Assembly (NCBI RefSeq): GCF_001423295.1
Contig: NZ_LMNG01000030.1
Location: 124,358 to 188,357, forward strand
Origin: Methylobacterium sp. Leaf112
Lineage (GTDB): Bacteria; Pseudomonadota; Alphaproteobacteria; Rhizobiales; Beijerinckiaceae
Direction of reading: 5' to 3'
DNA: 64,000 nucleotides
Part shown: positions 55,625 to 63,608 of the stretch, piece by piece
How positions within the stretch are numbered: the stretch's first letter is position 1
How the letters are laid out: each line of letters begins with the position of its first letter
Notes under the pieces: generated by a model
The model's input: the letters and a program-made list of their open reading frames with translations, nothing else
The model's database searches: none
Told to the model about the DNA's origin: nothing
Program-made: the position numbers and the translations under genes

Positions 55625-55825
55625 ATGACGCTTGGTAAGCCTTTGGTAGAGCCCATTTCGAGCACCGAAACCGTGAAGATCGAGCCCCGGTCTTCGGGAA
55701 GACCTGTCCGGCGTCACACACGCGATCGCCAGACGCGCCGCATCGTCTTCGGCCTCACGGGTGTGCTGGGAATCGCTTGGGCCGTTGTGATCGCGAGCCG
55801 CTACTCCGGACTGCTTCCGGGGTAG
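55625..55825 (+). CDS. Small single-pass membrane protein (66 aa)
   Basis: Sixty-six residues: a polar, basic N-terminal half (MTLGKPLVEPISSTETVKIE then RPVRRHTRDRQTRR) and one C-terminal helix (IVFGLTGVLGIAWAVVIA) ending SRYSGLLPG. GAGGA lies about ten bases before the ATG at 55625; an in-frame ATG at 55529 would give a longer protein. Unknown function. Confidence 0.5.
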   Translation: MTLGKPLVEPISSTETVKIEPRSSGRPVRRHTRDRQTRRIVFGLTGVLGIAWAVVIASRYSGLLPG

Positions 55826-55983
55826 GCCAAGCCACACCCGGGCAGGCGCGAATCCGTGTCACACGCTGCCGGAAGCGTGCCGGCACGAAGCTATTCCTGT
55901 GTACAGCACGAACTCGGTAGTTCTCGCCGGGAACGCTCCGGCACGGCCGAGCGTAGCTTTCGTATGACCGATCGGAGTCAGCG

Positions 55984-56664
55984 ATGTTCCTGGCAGAGGA
56001 TGGACGCCCCGCGGGGCTGAACTGGAACTACACCCCGCGCGAGCTTCTCGCCGACGGGATCGTCCACTTCCTCGGCGTGGCCCTCGGCCTCGCCGGGGCC
56101 ATCGCGATCGTGATCTTCGCGGCCCTGACGCCGCTCCCGGCCATCGATCAGGCGGCGGTCGCTGTCTACGGCGCCGCCCTCGTCTCGATGCTCGGCGTTT
56201 CGGCGACCTACAACATGTGGCCGGTGGGCCGCCGGAAGTGGCTCCTGCGCCGTGCCGATCACGCGCTGATCTATCTTATGATCGCCGGTACCTATACGCC
56301 GCTGGTCGCCCTAGTCGGCACCGGCGCCATCGCCTGGGGCCTACTCGCCACCGTGTGGCTGGTGGCCGGCATCGGCATCACCCTCAAGCTGACGCTGCCG
56401 GGACGCTTCGACCGGGCCGCCATCGGGCTCTACCTGCTTCTCGGCTGGAGCGGACTGGCGGCCTACGATTCGGTGATCGCGCGGCTCGAGCCCACCGCCC
56501 TGTGGCTGCTTGCCATCGGCGGACTGCTCTACTCCTTCGGCGTGGTGTTCCACGTCTGGCGCAGCCTGCCGTACCAGAATGCCATCTGGCACGCCTTCGT
56601 GCTGGCCGCCACGGCCTGTCACTACGGCACGGTGCTCACCACCGTGGTCCAGGCCGGGGCCTGA
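55984..56664 (+). CDS. Hemolysin III / PAQR family membrane protein
   Basis: A 226-residue inner-membrane protein with seven helices and the motif set of the hemolysin-III group: ELLADGIVHFLGVALGLAGA, RADHALIYLMIAGTYTPLV and WHAFVLAATACHYGTVL. The histidines and aspartate are the presumed zinc site. Despite the name, haemolytic activity is not general. A near-EcfG promoter (GGAAC 55930-55934, 17 bases, CGTA) lies just upstream, one base short of consensus. Confidence 0.85.
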   Translation: MFLAEDGRPAGLNWNYTPRELLADGIVHFLGVALGLAGAIAIVIFAALTPLPAIDQAAVAVYGAALVSMLGVSATYNMWPVGRRKWLLRRADHALIYLMIAGTYTPLVALVGTGAIAWGLLATVWLVAGIGITLKLTLPGRFDRAAIGLYLLLGWSGLAAYDSVIARLEPTALWLLAIGGLLYSFGVVFHVWRSLPYQNAIWHAFVLAATACHYGTVLTTVVQAGA

Positions 56665-56696
56665 ACCCTTTGGACGTTGTGTCCGTTTCGCCTCCG

Positions 56697-57584
56697 TTAC
56701 TTGCCGGCGCAGAGGCCCCGTCCGGATAGGGAATGGTGGTCGCGCGGGTCGCAGTCGGTGGCCAGGAACGAGGCCCATTCGGCCGTCGATCCGTAGAAGG
56801 CATTGCGGTCGACGTCGCCGCGCACGCCCGGTACCCGGCCGGTGGAAGTGAACTGCCACAGCATCCACTTGCGCTTGGCGAAGCGCTGCTCGGGCTCGGC
56901 CGCGGTGGAGCGGACCCAGTGGGGGTAATCCGGCAGCTCGTCCTCGAGTACGTCCTTGTGGAACGTGATGTCCGTGTAGATGATCGGGCGCTTGCCGGTG
57001 TAGCGCTCCATCTCGTCGAGCATGTAGCGGATCATTCCCAGCGCCTGGGCCTTCGGCAGCTTCTTCGGGCAAAGCTGCGAATGGCCGTTCCACTCCACGT
57101 CGAGAACCGGGGGGAGGGCGGTTGGATCCTGCGGGACGTTCTTCTTGAACCACTCGATCTGGTCCTGGGCCGAGCGGCACCAGAACACGAAATGATAGGC
57201 CCCACGCGGAACGCCGGCCCGGGCCGCACCGTCCCAATTCGCGCGGAACCGCTCGTCGACGTGGTCGCCGCCCTCCGTCGCCTTGATGAAGGCGAACTGT
57301 GTGCCGGCCGCCCGCACCGACGTCCAGTCGATGGGGCCCTGCCACTTCGAAATGTCGATGCCCTGGATCGGATGCTGCTTGGCGCGCGCGACGCCGGGAT
57401 GGGGCTTCACGTCGCCCTTGGTCGGATAGAAGTCCGTCGCCGTGCCGGAGCATGCGGCGAGGCCCGCGAGAAGGGCGATTCCGGCGATCCGGCTCGCCCA
57501 GCCACCGAGGCGCGTTTCACCACGGCGGGTACGGCGGACGGTCGGGGCAGTCCTGTTCGTCAGCGACATCAATGCCCGGCCCAT
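56697..57584 (-). CDS. GH25 lysozyme-like lipoprotein
   Basis: N-acetylmuramidase of glycoside hydrolase family 25. The 295-residue protein has a lipoprotein signal (GIALLAGLAAC) and the catalytic residues in GIDISKWQGPIDWTSVR and PVLDVEWNGHSQLC, then YTDITFHKDVLE. It would cut peptidoglycan from the outer-membrane or periplasmic side. The ATG at 57584 has GGAAAG upstream; a TTG at 57605 and an ATG at 57569 are alternatives. Confidence 0.88.
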   Translation of the reverse strand: MGRALMSLTNRTAPTVRRTRRGETRLGGWASRIAGIALLAGLAACSGTATDFYPTKGDVKPHPGVARAKQHPIQGIDISKWQGPIDWTSVRAAGTQFAFIKATEGGDHVDERFRANWDGAARAGVPRGAYHFVFWCRSAQDQIEWFKKNVPQDPTALPPVLDVEWNGHSQLCPKKLPKAQALGMIRYMLDEMERYTGKRPIIYTDITFHKDVLEDELPDYPHWVRSTAAEPEQRFAKRKWMLWQFTSTGRVPGVRGDVDRNAFYGSTAEWASFLATDCDPRDHHSLSGRGLCAGK

Positions 57585-57770
57585 TACTTTCCACGCACGC
57601 AACAACGGGTAAGGGATGCCCGTGCGCGGTTAACAGAGCTTTGACGGCAATGCGGCGGTTTTCGGGAAGTCGTGACCGGTCAGCCACATACGCCGCAGGT
57701 TCCACGGCTGGCCACAGGCCGGAAGACACCTAAGTCCCGCTCGAAACGCAGCATTTGCAGAGGAGGCCGG

Positions 57771-58223
57771 ATGCGTAAGACTTTGTTCACCATCGGCTAC
57801 GAAGGCCTCGATCCCGAGCGCTTCACCCTGGCCCTCACGGATGCCGGGGTCGGGACACTCGCCGATGTCCGCGCCGTGGCGAACTCGCGCAAACGCGGGT
57901 TTTCCAAGGGCGCCCTGAAAGCCGGCCTCGAAGCGGCCGGTCTATCCTACAATCACGCCCGGACCCTTGGGACCCCGAAAGCCGGTCGGCAGGCCGCGCG
58001 AGCGGACGACCCCGCGCTCATGCGCCAGATCTACTGTGAGGAGGTCCTCGACACCGCGGATGGCGGCCTCGCCCTCGACGCCCTGTGCGACCTTGCCGCC
58101 CGAAGTCCGACCTGCCTGATGTGCTTCGAGCGCGACCCCGCCCGCTGCCACCGCAGGGTCTTGGCCGAGCGCATGGAGGCGCGCGGCTTCGTCACCGTCG
58201 ATCTCTACGGGGTGGACGTCTAG
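57771..58223 (+). CDS. DUF488 protein
   Basis: A 150-residue DUF488 protein: MRKTLFTIGYEGLDPERFTL, LADVRAVANSRKRGFSKGAL, and the C-terminal LMCFERDPARCHRRVLAERM with conserved cysteines. Structures of relatives suggest a nucleic-acid or nucleotide-related enzyme but no reaction is proven. AGGAGG precedes the ATG at 57771. It converges on the small DUF3606 gene. Confidence 0.85.
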   Translation: MRKTLFTIGYEGLDPERFTLALTDAGVGTLADVRAVANSRKRGFSKGALKAGLEAAGLSYNHARTLGTPKAGRQAARADDPALMRQIYCEEVLDTADGGLALDALCDLAARSPTCLMCFERDPARCHRRVLAERMEARGFVTVDLYGVDV

Positions 58224-58231
58224 GAATGCCG

Positions 58232-58438
58232 TCAGACGATGCCGCCGCCATCCTGCGCCGGCCAGGACTTGCCGAGATGGGCCGCGACGGCGCCCGGATC
58301 CTCGCCCACCGTAGCAACGGCGTCCTCGACGGCTTCCACTGGGACCTCGAAGTAGCGCGCCCAATAGGCCCGCGTCCAAGGCTCGGTGACGTTCACCGAT
58401 CTCGGGGCATGTGGATCGGGCTTCAGGTTCTCGTTCAT
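58232..58438 (-). CDS. DUF3606 small protein (68 aa)
   Basis: Sixty-eight residues of the DUF3606 family: VTEPWTRAYWARYFEVPVEA then VEDAVATVGEDPGAVAAHLG. The family is common in bacteria that use the PhyR system. A near-EcfG promoter lies upstream on the minus strand (CGAAC 58505-58501, 17 bases, CGTT 58483-58480), one base off consensus. Unknown function; stress-linked by inference. Confidence 0.8.
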   Translation of the reverse strand: MNENLKPDPHAPRSVNVTEPWTRAYWARYFEVPVEAVEDAVATVGEDPGAVAAHLGKSWPAQDGGGIV

Positions 58439-58524
58439 GGGGCGTCCACGGTCGGGGGGCTTGAGACAAGCACCGGATCAACGCGACCCGGTGGGCCGCG
58501 GTTCGGTGGCGTCCGGAATGCCGC

Positions 58525-58689
58525 TCACGCTTCCTTGCCGTCCTGCACCGCCGCATCGTATCCGGCCGTCCATTGCGCGTGCGCCTCGGTGCCCTCCGCA
58601 TAGGGGCAATCCTGGCGACGCAAACCTTTGCGCGGCGCATGGAAGCCGAGGGTATAATGGTCGAGGTTGTCGTCTGGCATCTGGGTCAT
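58525..58689 (-). CDS. Ribosome-modulation-factor-like small protein (54 aa)
   Basis: Fifty-four residues: HYTLGFHAPRKGLRRQDCPY then EGTEAHAQWTAGYDAAVQDG. The order G-x6-G, CPY, W-x2-G-x3-A matches RMF and its CrpP relatives; RMF binds 70S ribosomes and drives 100S dimer formation in stationary phase. Charge and length are also as in RMF. The first ATG is at 58689, with a second ATG three codons on (58680). A near-EcfG promoter (GGAGC 58721-58717, 16 bases, CGTT 58700-58697) directly precedes it. The RMF link is inference from pattern. Confidence 0.6.
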   Translation of the reverse strand: MTQMPDDNLDHYTLGFHAPRKGLRRQDCPYAEGTEAHAQWTAGYDAAVQDGKEA

Positions 58690-58808
58690 GTGCGGTAACG
58701 TCGAACTCGCGCGCGAGCTCCCGAAGAGCCGTCGCCCGTTCCGGCGACGCGGCGTCGGGTAGGGGAGATGCCCCAACCGCCGCGTTCGGCGTGCGCCAAC
58801 CGGATCGC

Positions 58809-58991
58809 CTATCGCTTCTTGCCCAGCTCCGCGGCGATGTCCTTGACCATGCGGCCGGCCTTCCGATGCGCGGTGGTGAGCTGATCCTGCGTGACGCCCC
58901 ATCGTTTCATCCAGAACTCGACGGCCTTGCGCTCCGACAGATCGAGCCGGTCCTTGTCGATGAAGCCTCGCTTGTCCTTCAACCCGGCCAT
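58809..58991 (-). CDS. DUF3606 small protein (60 aa)
   Basis: Sixty basic residues, MAGLKDKRGFIDKDRLDLSE then KAVEFWMKRWGVTQDQLTTA, a clear DUF3606 member different from the copy at 58232. GGAGGAAC precedes the ATG at 58991. It is the first of three small minus-strand genes (DUF3606, RMF-like, DUF3606). Confidence 0.82.
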   Translation of the reverse strand: MAGLKDKRGFIDKDRLDLSERKAVEFWMKRWGVTQDQLTTAHRKAGRMVKDIAAELGKKR

Positions 58992-59355
58992 GTCCGTTCC
59001 TCCAAACCAAAGGCGCGCCGCTCGCAGGCCCGCATGCGAAAGTTTCTCGGGGGGCTCGGAGGCCGGCCGGGCCGTGCGGTCGTGAAGGTCCAGGGTTACC
59101 GCCAGCCGCGCCGAACCCGGAGCGGTGGCGATTCCACTCCGCTCCGACAGACGCCAGCACATCCGGCTCCGAATGAATCGGACCTCGGACAACCCACCGA
59201 TTTAGCAAAGCCACGCGGGAGAATGTATAATCTTCGCGCTCGTCACCGAGCGAAGGAACATCGCCGACCGTTGCGGCGGACCTGTTCCCAGAGCCGAGGT
59301 CGGCGGATAAATCCTCGCCACACCTCGGAAGTCTCAAGCACCAACATCGTTATGT
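58992..59355. other. 364-bp intergenic region with stem-loops
   Basis: No protein-like frame. It holds the DUF3606 upstream region, a two-part stem (CCGAGGT 59294-59300 with ACCTCGG 59322-59328) and the GCACCAACAT/ATGTTGGTGC inverted repeat (59338-59361) that overlaps the 3' end of the tRNA. The rest shows nothing I can identify. Confidence 0.6.
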
Positions 59356-59440
59356 TGGTGCGGCCAAGAGGACTCGAACCTCCACCCCTTGCAGGACTAG
59401 CACCTCAAGCTAGCGCGTCTACCAATTCCGCCATGGCCGC
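59356..59440 (-). tRNA. tRNA-Leu (anticodon GAG)
   Basis: An 85-nt leucine tRNA with encoded CCA (59358-59356). Acceptor stem GCGGCCA/TGGCCGC, a D-loop with GGCGGAATTGGTAGACGCG, anticodon stem CTAGC/GCTAG with loop TTGAGGT (anticodon GAG), a long variable arm as in leucine tRNAs, and T-loop GGTTCGAGTCC. It reads CUC and CUU codons. Confidence 0.96.
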
Positions 59441-59540
59441 ATCGTCGTCACCATCGTCTCGAAGCCGGCCCGGTCGGGCGAGGCGTCCGTTTCGTCTGGC
59501 GCGGCGCAGCAACTAGCAGATGGATCTGGAGCCGACAAGC

Positions 59541-59576
59541 GGGTTTGCAGGAAATCGCGGGTTTGCAGGAAATCGC
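59541..59576. repeat. 18-bp tandem repeat downstream of the FliN-like gene
   Basis: GGGTTTGCAGGAAATCGC occurs twice without gap (59541-59558, 59559-59576), ending four bases from the stop of the FliN-like gene. Confidence 0.9.
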
Positions 59577-59580
59577 GGCT

Positions 59581-59883
59581 TCAGAGGAAATCGACGCCGT
59601 CGAGGACCGGAACAGCGCCTTCGCCGATGGTGACCCCGGGCAGGCGCACCACCTCCGCCTTGCGGATCAGCTCGGTGACCTCGACGGAGATGCGGTTTCC
59701 CGTCACCACGATCTGGCCCCGCGCGATCGGATGGTCGTTGGCCAGAATCTCCACCATATCGCTCTCCGTGGCTTCGAGTTCGATGACGGCGCCGCGCCCC
59801 ATGCGCAGCAGGATGTGCAAGGGCATGTGCCGGCGCCCGAGAACCACCTTGAGGTCGACCTTGAGATCTTCGAGAACCGCCAC
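59581..59883 (-). CDS. FliM/FliN-family (SpoA domain) protein
   Basis: A 100-residue C-ring domain protein: [57 protein letters not shown]. FliN forms the lower flagellar rotor ring and helps switch rotation. No flagellar genes are nearby, so this is either a separately placed fliN or a second copy. A GTG at 59883 with AAGGAA upstream gives a family-sized protein; an in-frame start at 59922 adds residues without support. Confidence 0.78.
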   Translation of the reverse strand: MAVLEDLKVDLKVVLGRRHMPLHILLRMGRGAVIELEATESDMVEILANDHPIARGQIVVTGNRISVEVTELIRKAEVVRLPGVTIGEGAVPVLDGVDFL

Positions 59884-59943
59884 GCGACCCGTTCCTTCAC
59901 CCTGGGGAGCGCGCACCCGCACCGGCCCCGGAACCGACTGTCC

Positions 59944-60699
59944 ATGCGCGATGGTGAAGCCTTGGTAAACGAATCGCTAATCGCCCCACGGCTCGGCGTC
60001 CGAACCGGGGATTTCTTCGCCCGCGCCGGTTCGCCGCCCGTAGAATGGCGGATCAGCGACGTGCCGGTCCCCTACGAGGAGGCCGTCGTCTACATGGAAG
60101 CGAGGGCCGCCGAGATCGCGGCGGGGCAGGCCCGGGAATGCGTATGGCTGCTGGAGCATCCGCCGCTCTACACGGCCGGCACCTCGGCGCGGGCGGCCGA
60201 CCTCGTCGATCCAGAGCGTTTTCCCGTTCACCGGACCGGCCGGGGCGGGCAATACACCTATCACGGTCCCGGCCAGCGGGTGGCCTACGTGATGCTCGAC
60301 CTCAACCGCCGGCGCACGGACCTGCGTGCCTACGTGGCCGCCCTGGAGGCGTGGGTGATCGCAACCCTTGAGGCCTTCAACGTCCGGGGCGAGCGACGCG
60401 AGGACCGCGTCGGCGTCTGGGTGCGCCGCCCCGAGAAGGGGCAGGTCGACGGCGAGGGAGTCGAGGACAAGATCGCCGCCATCGGCATCCGGGTTCGGCG
60501 TTGGGTGAGCTTCCACGGCATCAGCCTCAACGTGGAGCCGGATCTCGCGCACTTCACCGGCATCGTGCCCTGCGGCATCACCGGCCACGGCGTCACCAGC
60601 CTCGTCGATCTCGGCCATCTCGTGACCCTGCCGGAGGTGGACATGCAGCTGCGCGCAGCGTTCGAGGCGATCTTCGGGGAGACGGCGACACCGGATTAG
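59944..60699 (+). CDS. lipB: Octanoyltransferase LipB
   Basis: Moves octanoate from acyl-carrier protein to lipoyl domains, the first step of lipoate synthesis. It has 251 residues with [20 protein letters not shown] (substrate tunnel), the lysine in [20 protein letters not shown] and the catalytic cysteine in [13 protein letters not shown]. The stop TAG shares TTAG (60696-60699) with the stop of the convergent CDF gene. ATG at 59944; the start residue is not certain. Confidence 0.93.
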   Translation: MRDGEALVNESLIAPRLGVRTGDFFARAGSPPVEWRISDVPVPYEEAVVYMEARAAEIAAGQARECVWLLEHPPLYTAGTSARAADLVDPERFPVHRTGRGGQYTYHGPGQRVAYVMLDLNRRRTDLRAYVAALEAWVIATLEAFNVRGERREDRVGVWVRRPEKGQVDGEGVEDKIAAIGIRVRRWVSFHGISLNVEPDLAHFTGIVPCGITGHGVTSLVDLGHLVTLPEVDMQLRAAFEAIFGETATPD

Positions 60700-61583
60700 A
60701 CCACCGGCACCCCACGCCCCTTGGCCTGCTCGCCCGGCTCCACATGGATCACCACGACGGCGCCCTCGACGGCGCCCTCGATGGCCGCTTCAAGGCGGTC
60801 GCAGATCTCGTGGGAATCCCGCACCGTCATCTCGCCCGGCACCACGAGGTGGAAGTCGATGAAGGTGGCCTGCCCGGCGTGGCGAGTCCGGACGTCGTGC
60901 GCTTCCAGGGCGCCCTCTCCGTGGAGCGAGATGAGTTCGCGGATCTTCGTCACCATCTCGGGCGGGGCGGCACGATCGAGGAGGCCACTCACCGAGTCGC
61001 GCACCATGGTCCAGCCGGACCACAGGATGTTGAGGGCGACCAGACCGGCGATGATGGGATCGAGAACCGCCGCTCCCGTGAGGAGTACGAGGCCGAGACC
61101 CACGAGTACCCCCAGGGAGGTCACCACGTCGGCCATGACGTGGCGGGCATCGGCCACCAGGGCCGGCGAGCGCCAGGCCTTGGCGCGGCCCAGGAGATAG
61201 ACCGCCCACACCCCGTTGATCGCCGTCGCGACGCCGTTCACCGCCAGACCGAGGACCGGCGCGTCGAGGGGCTTCGGATCGAGGATGCCGTGGAACGCCT
61301 CGCGCAGGATCAGCATCGCCGCCGCGATGATGAGCGCGCCCTCGATGACGGCGGAGAAGTACTCGGCCTTGTGGTGGCCGTAGGGGTGATCGTCGTCGGC
61401 CGGGCGTGCGGCCACCCGCAGGGCGACGAAGGCGAAGGCCGCCGCCACCACGTTGATGATGCTCTCGAGGGCATCGGAGTAGAGCGCGAGGCTGCCCGTG
61501 AGGGCGAAGGCCGCGAACTTGACGCCGGTGACGAGGGTGCCGATGGCGGCGCTCGCCAGGGCGGCCTTCTGAGTGCGGTCCAT
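60696..61583 (-). CDS. Cation diffusion facilitator (CDF) metal efflux protein
   Basis: A 295-residue inner-membrane exporter for Zn(II), Fe(II) or Mn(II). Six helices, including [20 protein letters not shown] (helix 2, metal site), the cytoplasmic [19 protein letters not shown], helix 5 [19 protein letters not shown] (H-x3-D), and a C-terminal metal-binding domain (THAGQATF and [20 protein letters not shown]). The ATG at 61583 starts the family sequence; upstream residues are not conserved-looking. Metal specificity cannot be read reliably. Confidence 0.88.
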   Translation of the reverse strand: MDRTQKAALASAAIGTLVTGVKFAAFALTGSLALYSDALESIINVVAAAFAFVALRVAARPADDDHPYGHHKAEYFSAVIEGALIIAAAMLILREAFHGILDPKPLDAPVLGLAVNGVATAINGVWAVYLLGRAKAWRSPALVADARHVMADVVTSLGVLVGLGLVLLTGAAVLDPIIAGLVALNILWSGWTMVRDSVSGLLDRAAPPEMVTKIRELISLHGEGALEAHDVRTRHAGQATFIDFHLVVPGEMTVRDSHEICDRLEAAIEGAVEGAVVVIHVEPGEQAKGRGVPVV

Positions 61584-61721
61584 CACGGCATTCCAGGGTC
61601 GGGGTCGGGGTCCGATCGAACCCGCCCTTACGCGCCCGCACGCCCCCAAGGCCACGGCAAAGGTTGAACCCGCCACTGAACGATTGAGGCTCGGCTATAA
61701 CCGCTGCCCTACCCCCTGCCG

Positions 61722-62003
61722 TCAGGTGGCCGGTTCGTCGCCGTCGCGCATGGCCTCAGGAATCCGGCCCCGGGCGGCCTCCCGATCGGCGCTCCGGGCC
61801 GCCTGGGCGCGCGCCCGCTCGGCCTTTCTGGCGTAGCCCCGCGCGATCCAACGCCACCGGGTGGAGGCCGCGAGGGCGTCGAGGCGGACCGCTTCGCGCT
61901 CCCAATAGGTGAGCAGCTGCGAATCCAGGGTCGCGCGCCGGGGCGACGACACGGCGGACGGCTTCGCCCTGGGAGGCTTGGTGTTCGAAGCGGACGGGGG
62001 CAT
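61722..62003 (-). CDS. Basic helical hypothetical protein (93 aa)
   Basis: Ninety-three residues, MPPSASNTKPPRAKPSAVSS followed by a basic helix (LLTYWEREAVRLDALAASTR, then WIARGYARKAERARAQAAR). GGGAAG precedes the ATG at 62003. No family recognised; it may bind nucleic acid or membrane. Another small gene follows on the same strand. Confidence 0.5.
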   Translation of the reverse strand: MPPSASNTKPPRAKPSAVSSPRRATLDSQLLTYWEREAVRLDALAASTRWRWIARGYARKAERARAQAARSADREAARGRIPEAMRDGDEPAT

Positions 62004-62049
62004 GGCGCGGCTTCCCGGAATGGAGAAGGGGTTGGGAGCGGACCCGTGC

Positions 62050-62301
62050 TCAGGCGGGCGGCGGGCTCTGCGGCTCCGGCGCTTCCTCGACGAGCAGCGC
62101 ATCGGGGTCGTCGCGGAATCCCGCATCGCCCGCATCGGCCACGGGCGAACCCGGCGTGCCGAACGGACGACTCGGATAGGCCGCCGTGAACTTGTCCCGT
62201 GCCGCCTGCGGATCGTCCGCCTTGAGGGTGATGCTCGGGCTGTCGGGCAGGGGCCAGCGCGGATCGGCGGGATCGCGGGGTCTCAACGCATACCAAGTCA
62301 T
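62050..62301 (-). CDS. Hypothetical protein (83 aa)
   Basis: Eighty-three residues, MTWYALRPRDPADPRWPLPD then a mixed region (AARDKFTAAYPSRPFGTPGS) and an acidic proline-rich end. The tryptophan-rich start looks like a real folded domain. The ATG at 62301 fits; the longer in-frame start has no support. Unknown function. Confidence 0.55.
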   Translation of the reverse strand: MTWYALRPRDPADPRWPLPDSPSITLKADDPQAARDKFTAAYPSRPFGTPGSPVADAGDAGFRDDPDALLVEEAPEPQSPPPA

Positions 62302-62463
62302 TCGGAAGCTCGCTCTGCCTTCTCGCACGGCATCCGTACGGGTGAAGCATGAACCGGAGCGGTGCGCCCGAGTTCCCACGTTCCCGGGCTCCCGAGTCCC
62401 CGCTCATCGATCCGAGAGTCGCGCCCATTGATCCGACCCGTCAAACCGTGCTGTTGGCGCGGC

Positions 62464-63549
62464 ATGCGCGTCGATCTCTTCAATTTCGAGTTGCCCGAGG
62501 CGGCCATCGCCCTGCGGCCCCCGACCCCCCGCGATGCCGGCCGTCTCCTCGTGGTCCAGCCGGGCGAGCCCTTCGAAGACCGGGCCGTGCGCGACCTGCC
62601 CGGCCTCCTGCGGCCGGGCGACGCCCTGGTGTTCAACGACACACGGGTCATCCCGGCCCGGCTCACCGGCATCCGTCATCGTCCCGGCTCCCCCGGCCTG
62701 CGCATGGAGGCGATGCTGCACCTGCGCGCCGGCCTGGACACCTGGCGCGCCTTCGCCCGACCGGCGAAGCGCCTCGCGCCGGGGGATCGCGTCGTATTCG
62801 GCCGCCACGGGACGAGCGAGCCCTGCGACCTCGGTAGCCTCGACGCGACCATTCAGGAGAAGGGCGAGGCCGGCGAGATCACCCTGCGGTTCGACCTCTC
62901 GGGTCCGGCCCTCGAAGCCGCCATCGCCGCCACCGGCAGCCTGCCGCTGCCGCCCTACATCGCCGGAAAGCGCCCGACGGATGCCCAGGACGCCACGGAT
63001 TACCAGACCGTCTATGCCGCTCGGCCCGGGGCCGTGGCGGCTCCCACCGCCGGCCTGCATTTCTCGGAATCACTCCTCGCCGATCTCGATGCCGCCGGTC
63101 TCCACCGCCACCGCGTGACCCTGCATGTGGGAGCCGGCACCTTCCTCCCGGTGAAGGCCGACGACACGCAGGATCACCGCATGCATGCGGAGATCGGCAG
63201 CCTCACGGCGGAGACGGCCGATGCCCTCAACCGGACCCGCGCGGCGGGCGGGCGCATCGTGGCGGTGGGCACCACCGCCCTTCGCCTCCTCGAGAGTGCC
63301 GCCGACGCGCAGGGGCGGCTGCACCCGTTCTCGGGTCCGACGGAGATCTTCATCACGCCCGGGACGCCGATCCACGCCGTCGACGCCCTCATGACCAACT
63401 TCCACCTGCCGCGCTCGACCCTGTTCATGCTGGTCTCGGCCTTTTCGGGCCTGGAGACCATGCGGGCCGCCTACGCGCACGCGATCGAGCACGGATACCG
63501 GTTCTACTCCTACGGGGATTCGAGCCTGCTGTTTCCGGCGGGGCGGTAG
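62464..63549 (+). CDS. queA: tRNA preQ1(34) S-adenosylmethionine ribosyltransferase-isomerase
   Basis: Adds the cyclopentane ring of queuosine to preQ1 in tRNA with the ribose of SAM. It has 361 residues: [67 protein letters not shown], and the C-terminal [20 protein letters not shown]. The tgt gene begins 60 bases downstream; both belong to queuosine synthesis and are likely one transcript. Confidence 0.95.
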   Translation: MRVDLFNFELPEAAIALRPPTPRDAGRLLVVQPGEPFEDRAVRDLPGLLRPGDALVFNDTRVIPARLTGIRHRPGSPGLRMEAMLHLRAGLDTWRAFARPAKRLAPGDRVVFGRHGTSEPCDLGSLDATIQEKGEAGEITLRFDLSGPALEAAIAATGSLPLPPYIAGKRPTDAQDATDYQTVYAARPGAVAAPTAGLHFSESLLADLDAAGLHRHRVTLHVGAGTFLPVKADDTQDHRMHAEIGSLTAETADALNRTRAAGGRIVAVGTTALRLLESAADAQGRLHPFSGPTEIFITPGTPIHAVDALMTNFHLPRSTLFMLVSAFSGLETMRAAYAHAIEHGYRFYSYGDSSLLFPAGR

Positions 63550-63608
63550 GGGAGGCCGGCGCACCGTCCCGCCTGCCCACCCGGTCGATCCGGTGCTAAG
63601 GAGCGCCG

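Noticed and set aside
55930-55955. A possible EcfG promoter before the hemolysin-III gene
   Set aside because: The -10 reads CGTA instead of CGTT. It is recorded as a near-match only and is not counted in the island.
59338-59600. An integration site or genomic island at tRNA-Leu
   Set aside because: No integrase, no direct repeat of the tRNA end elsewhere in the window and no change of gene type. The repeat at 59338 is inverted.
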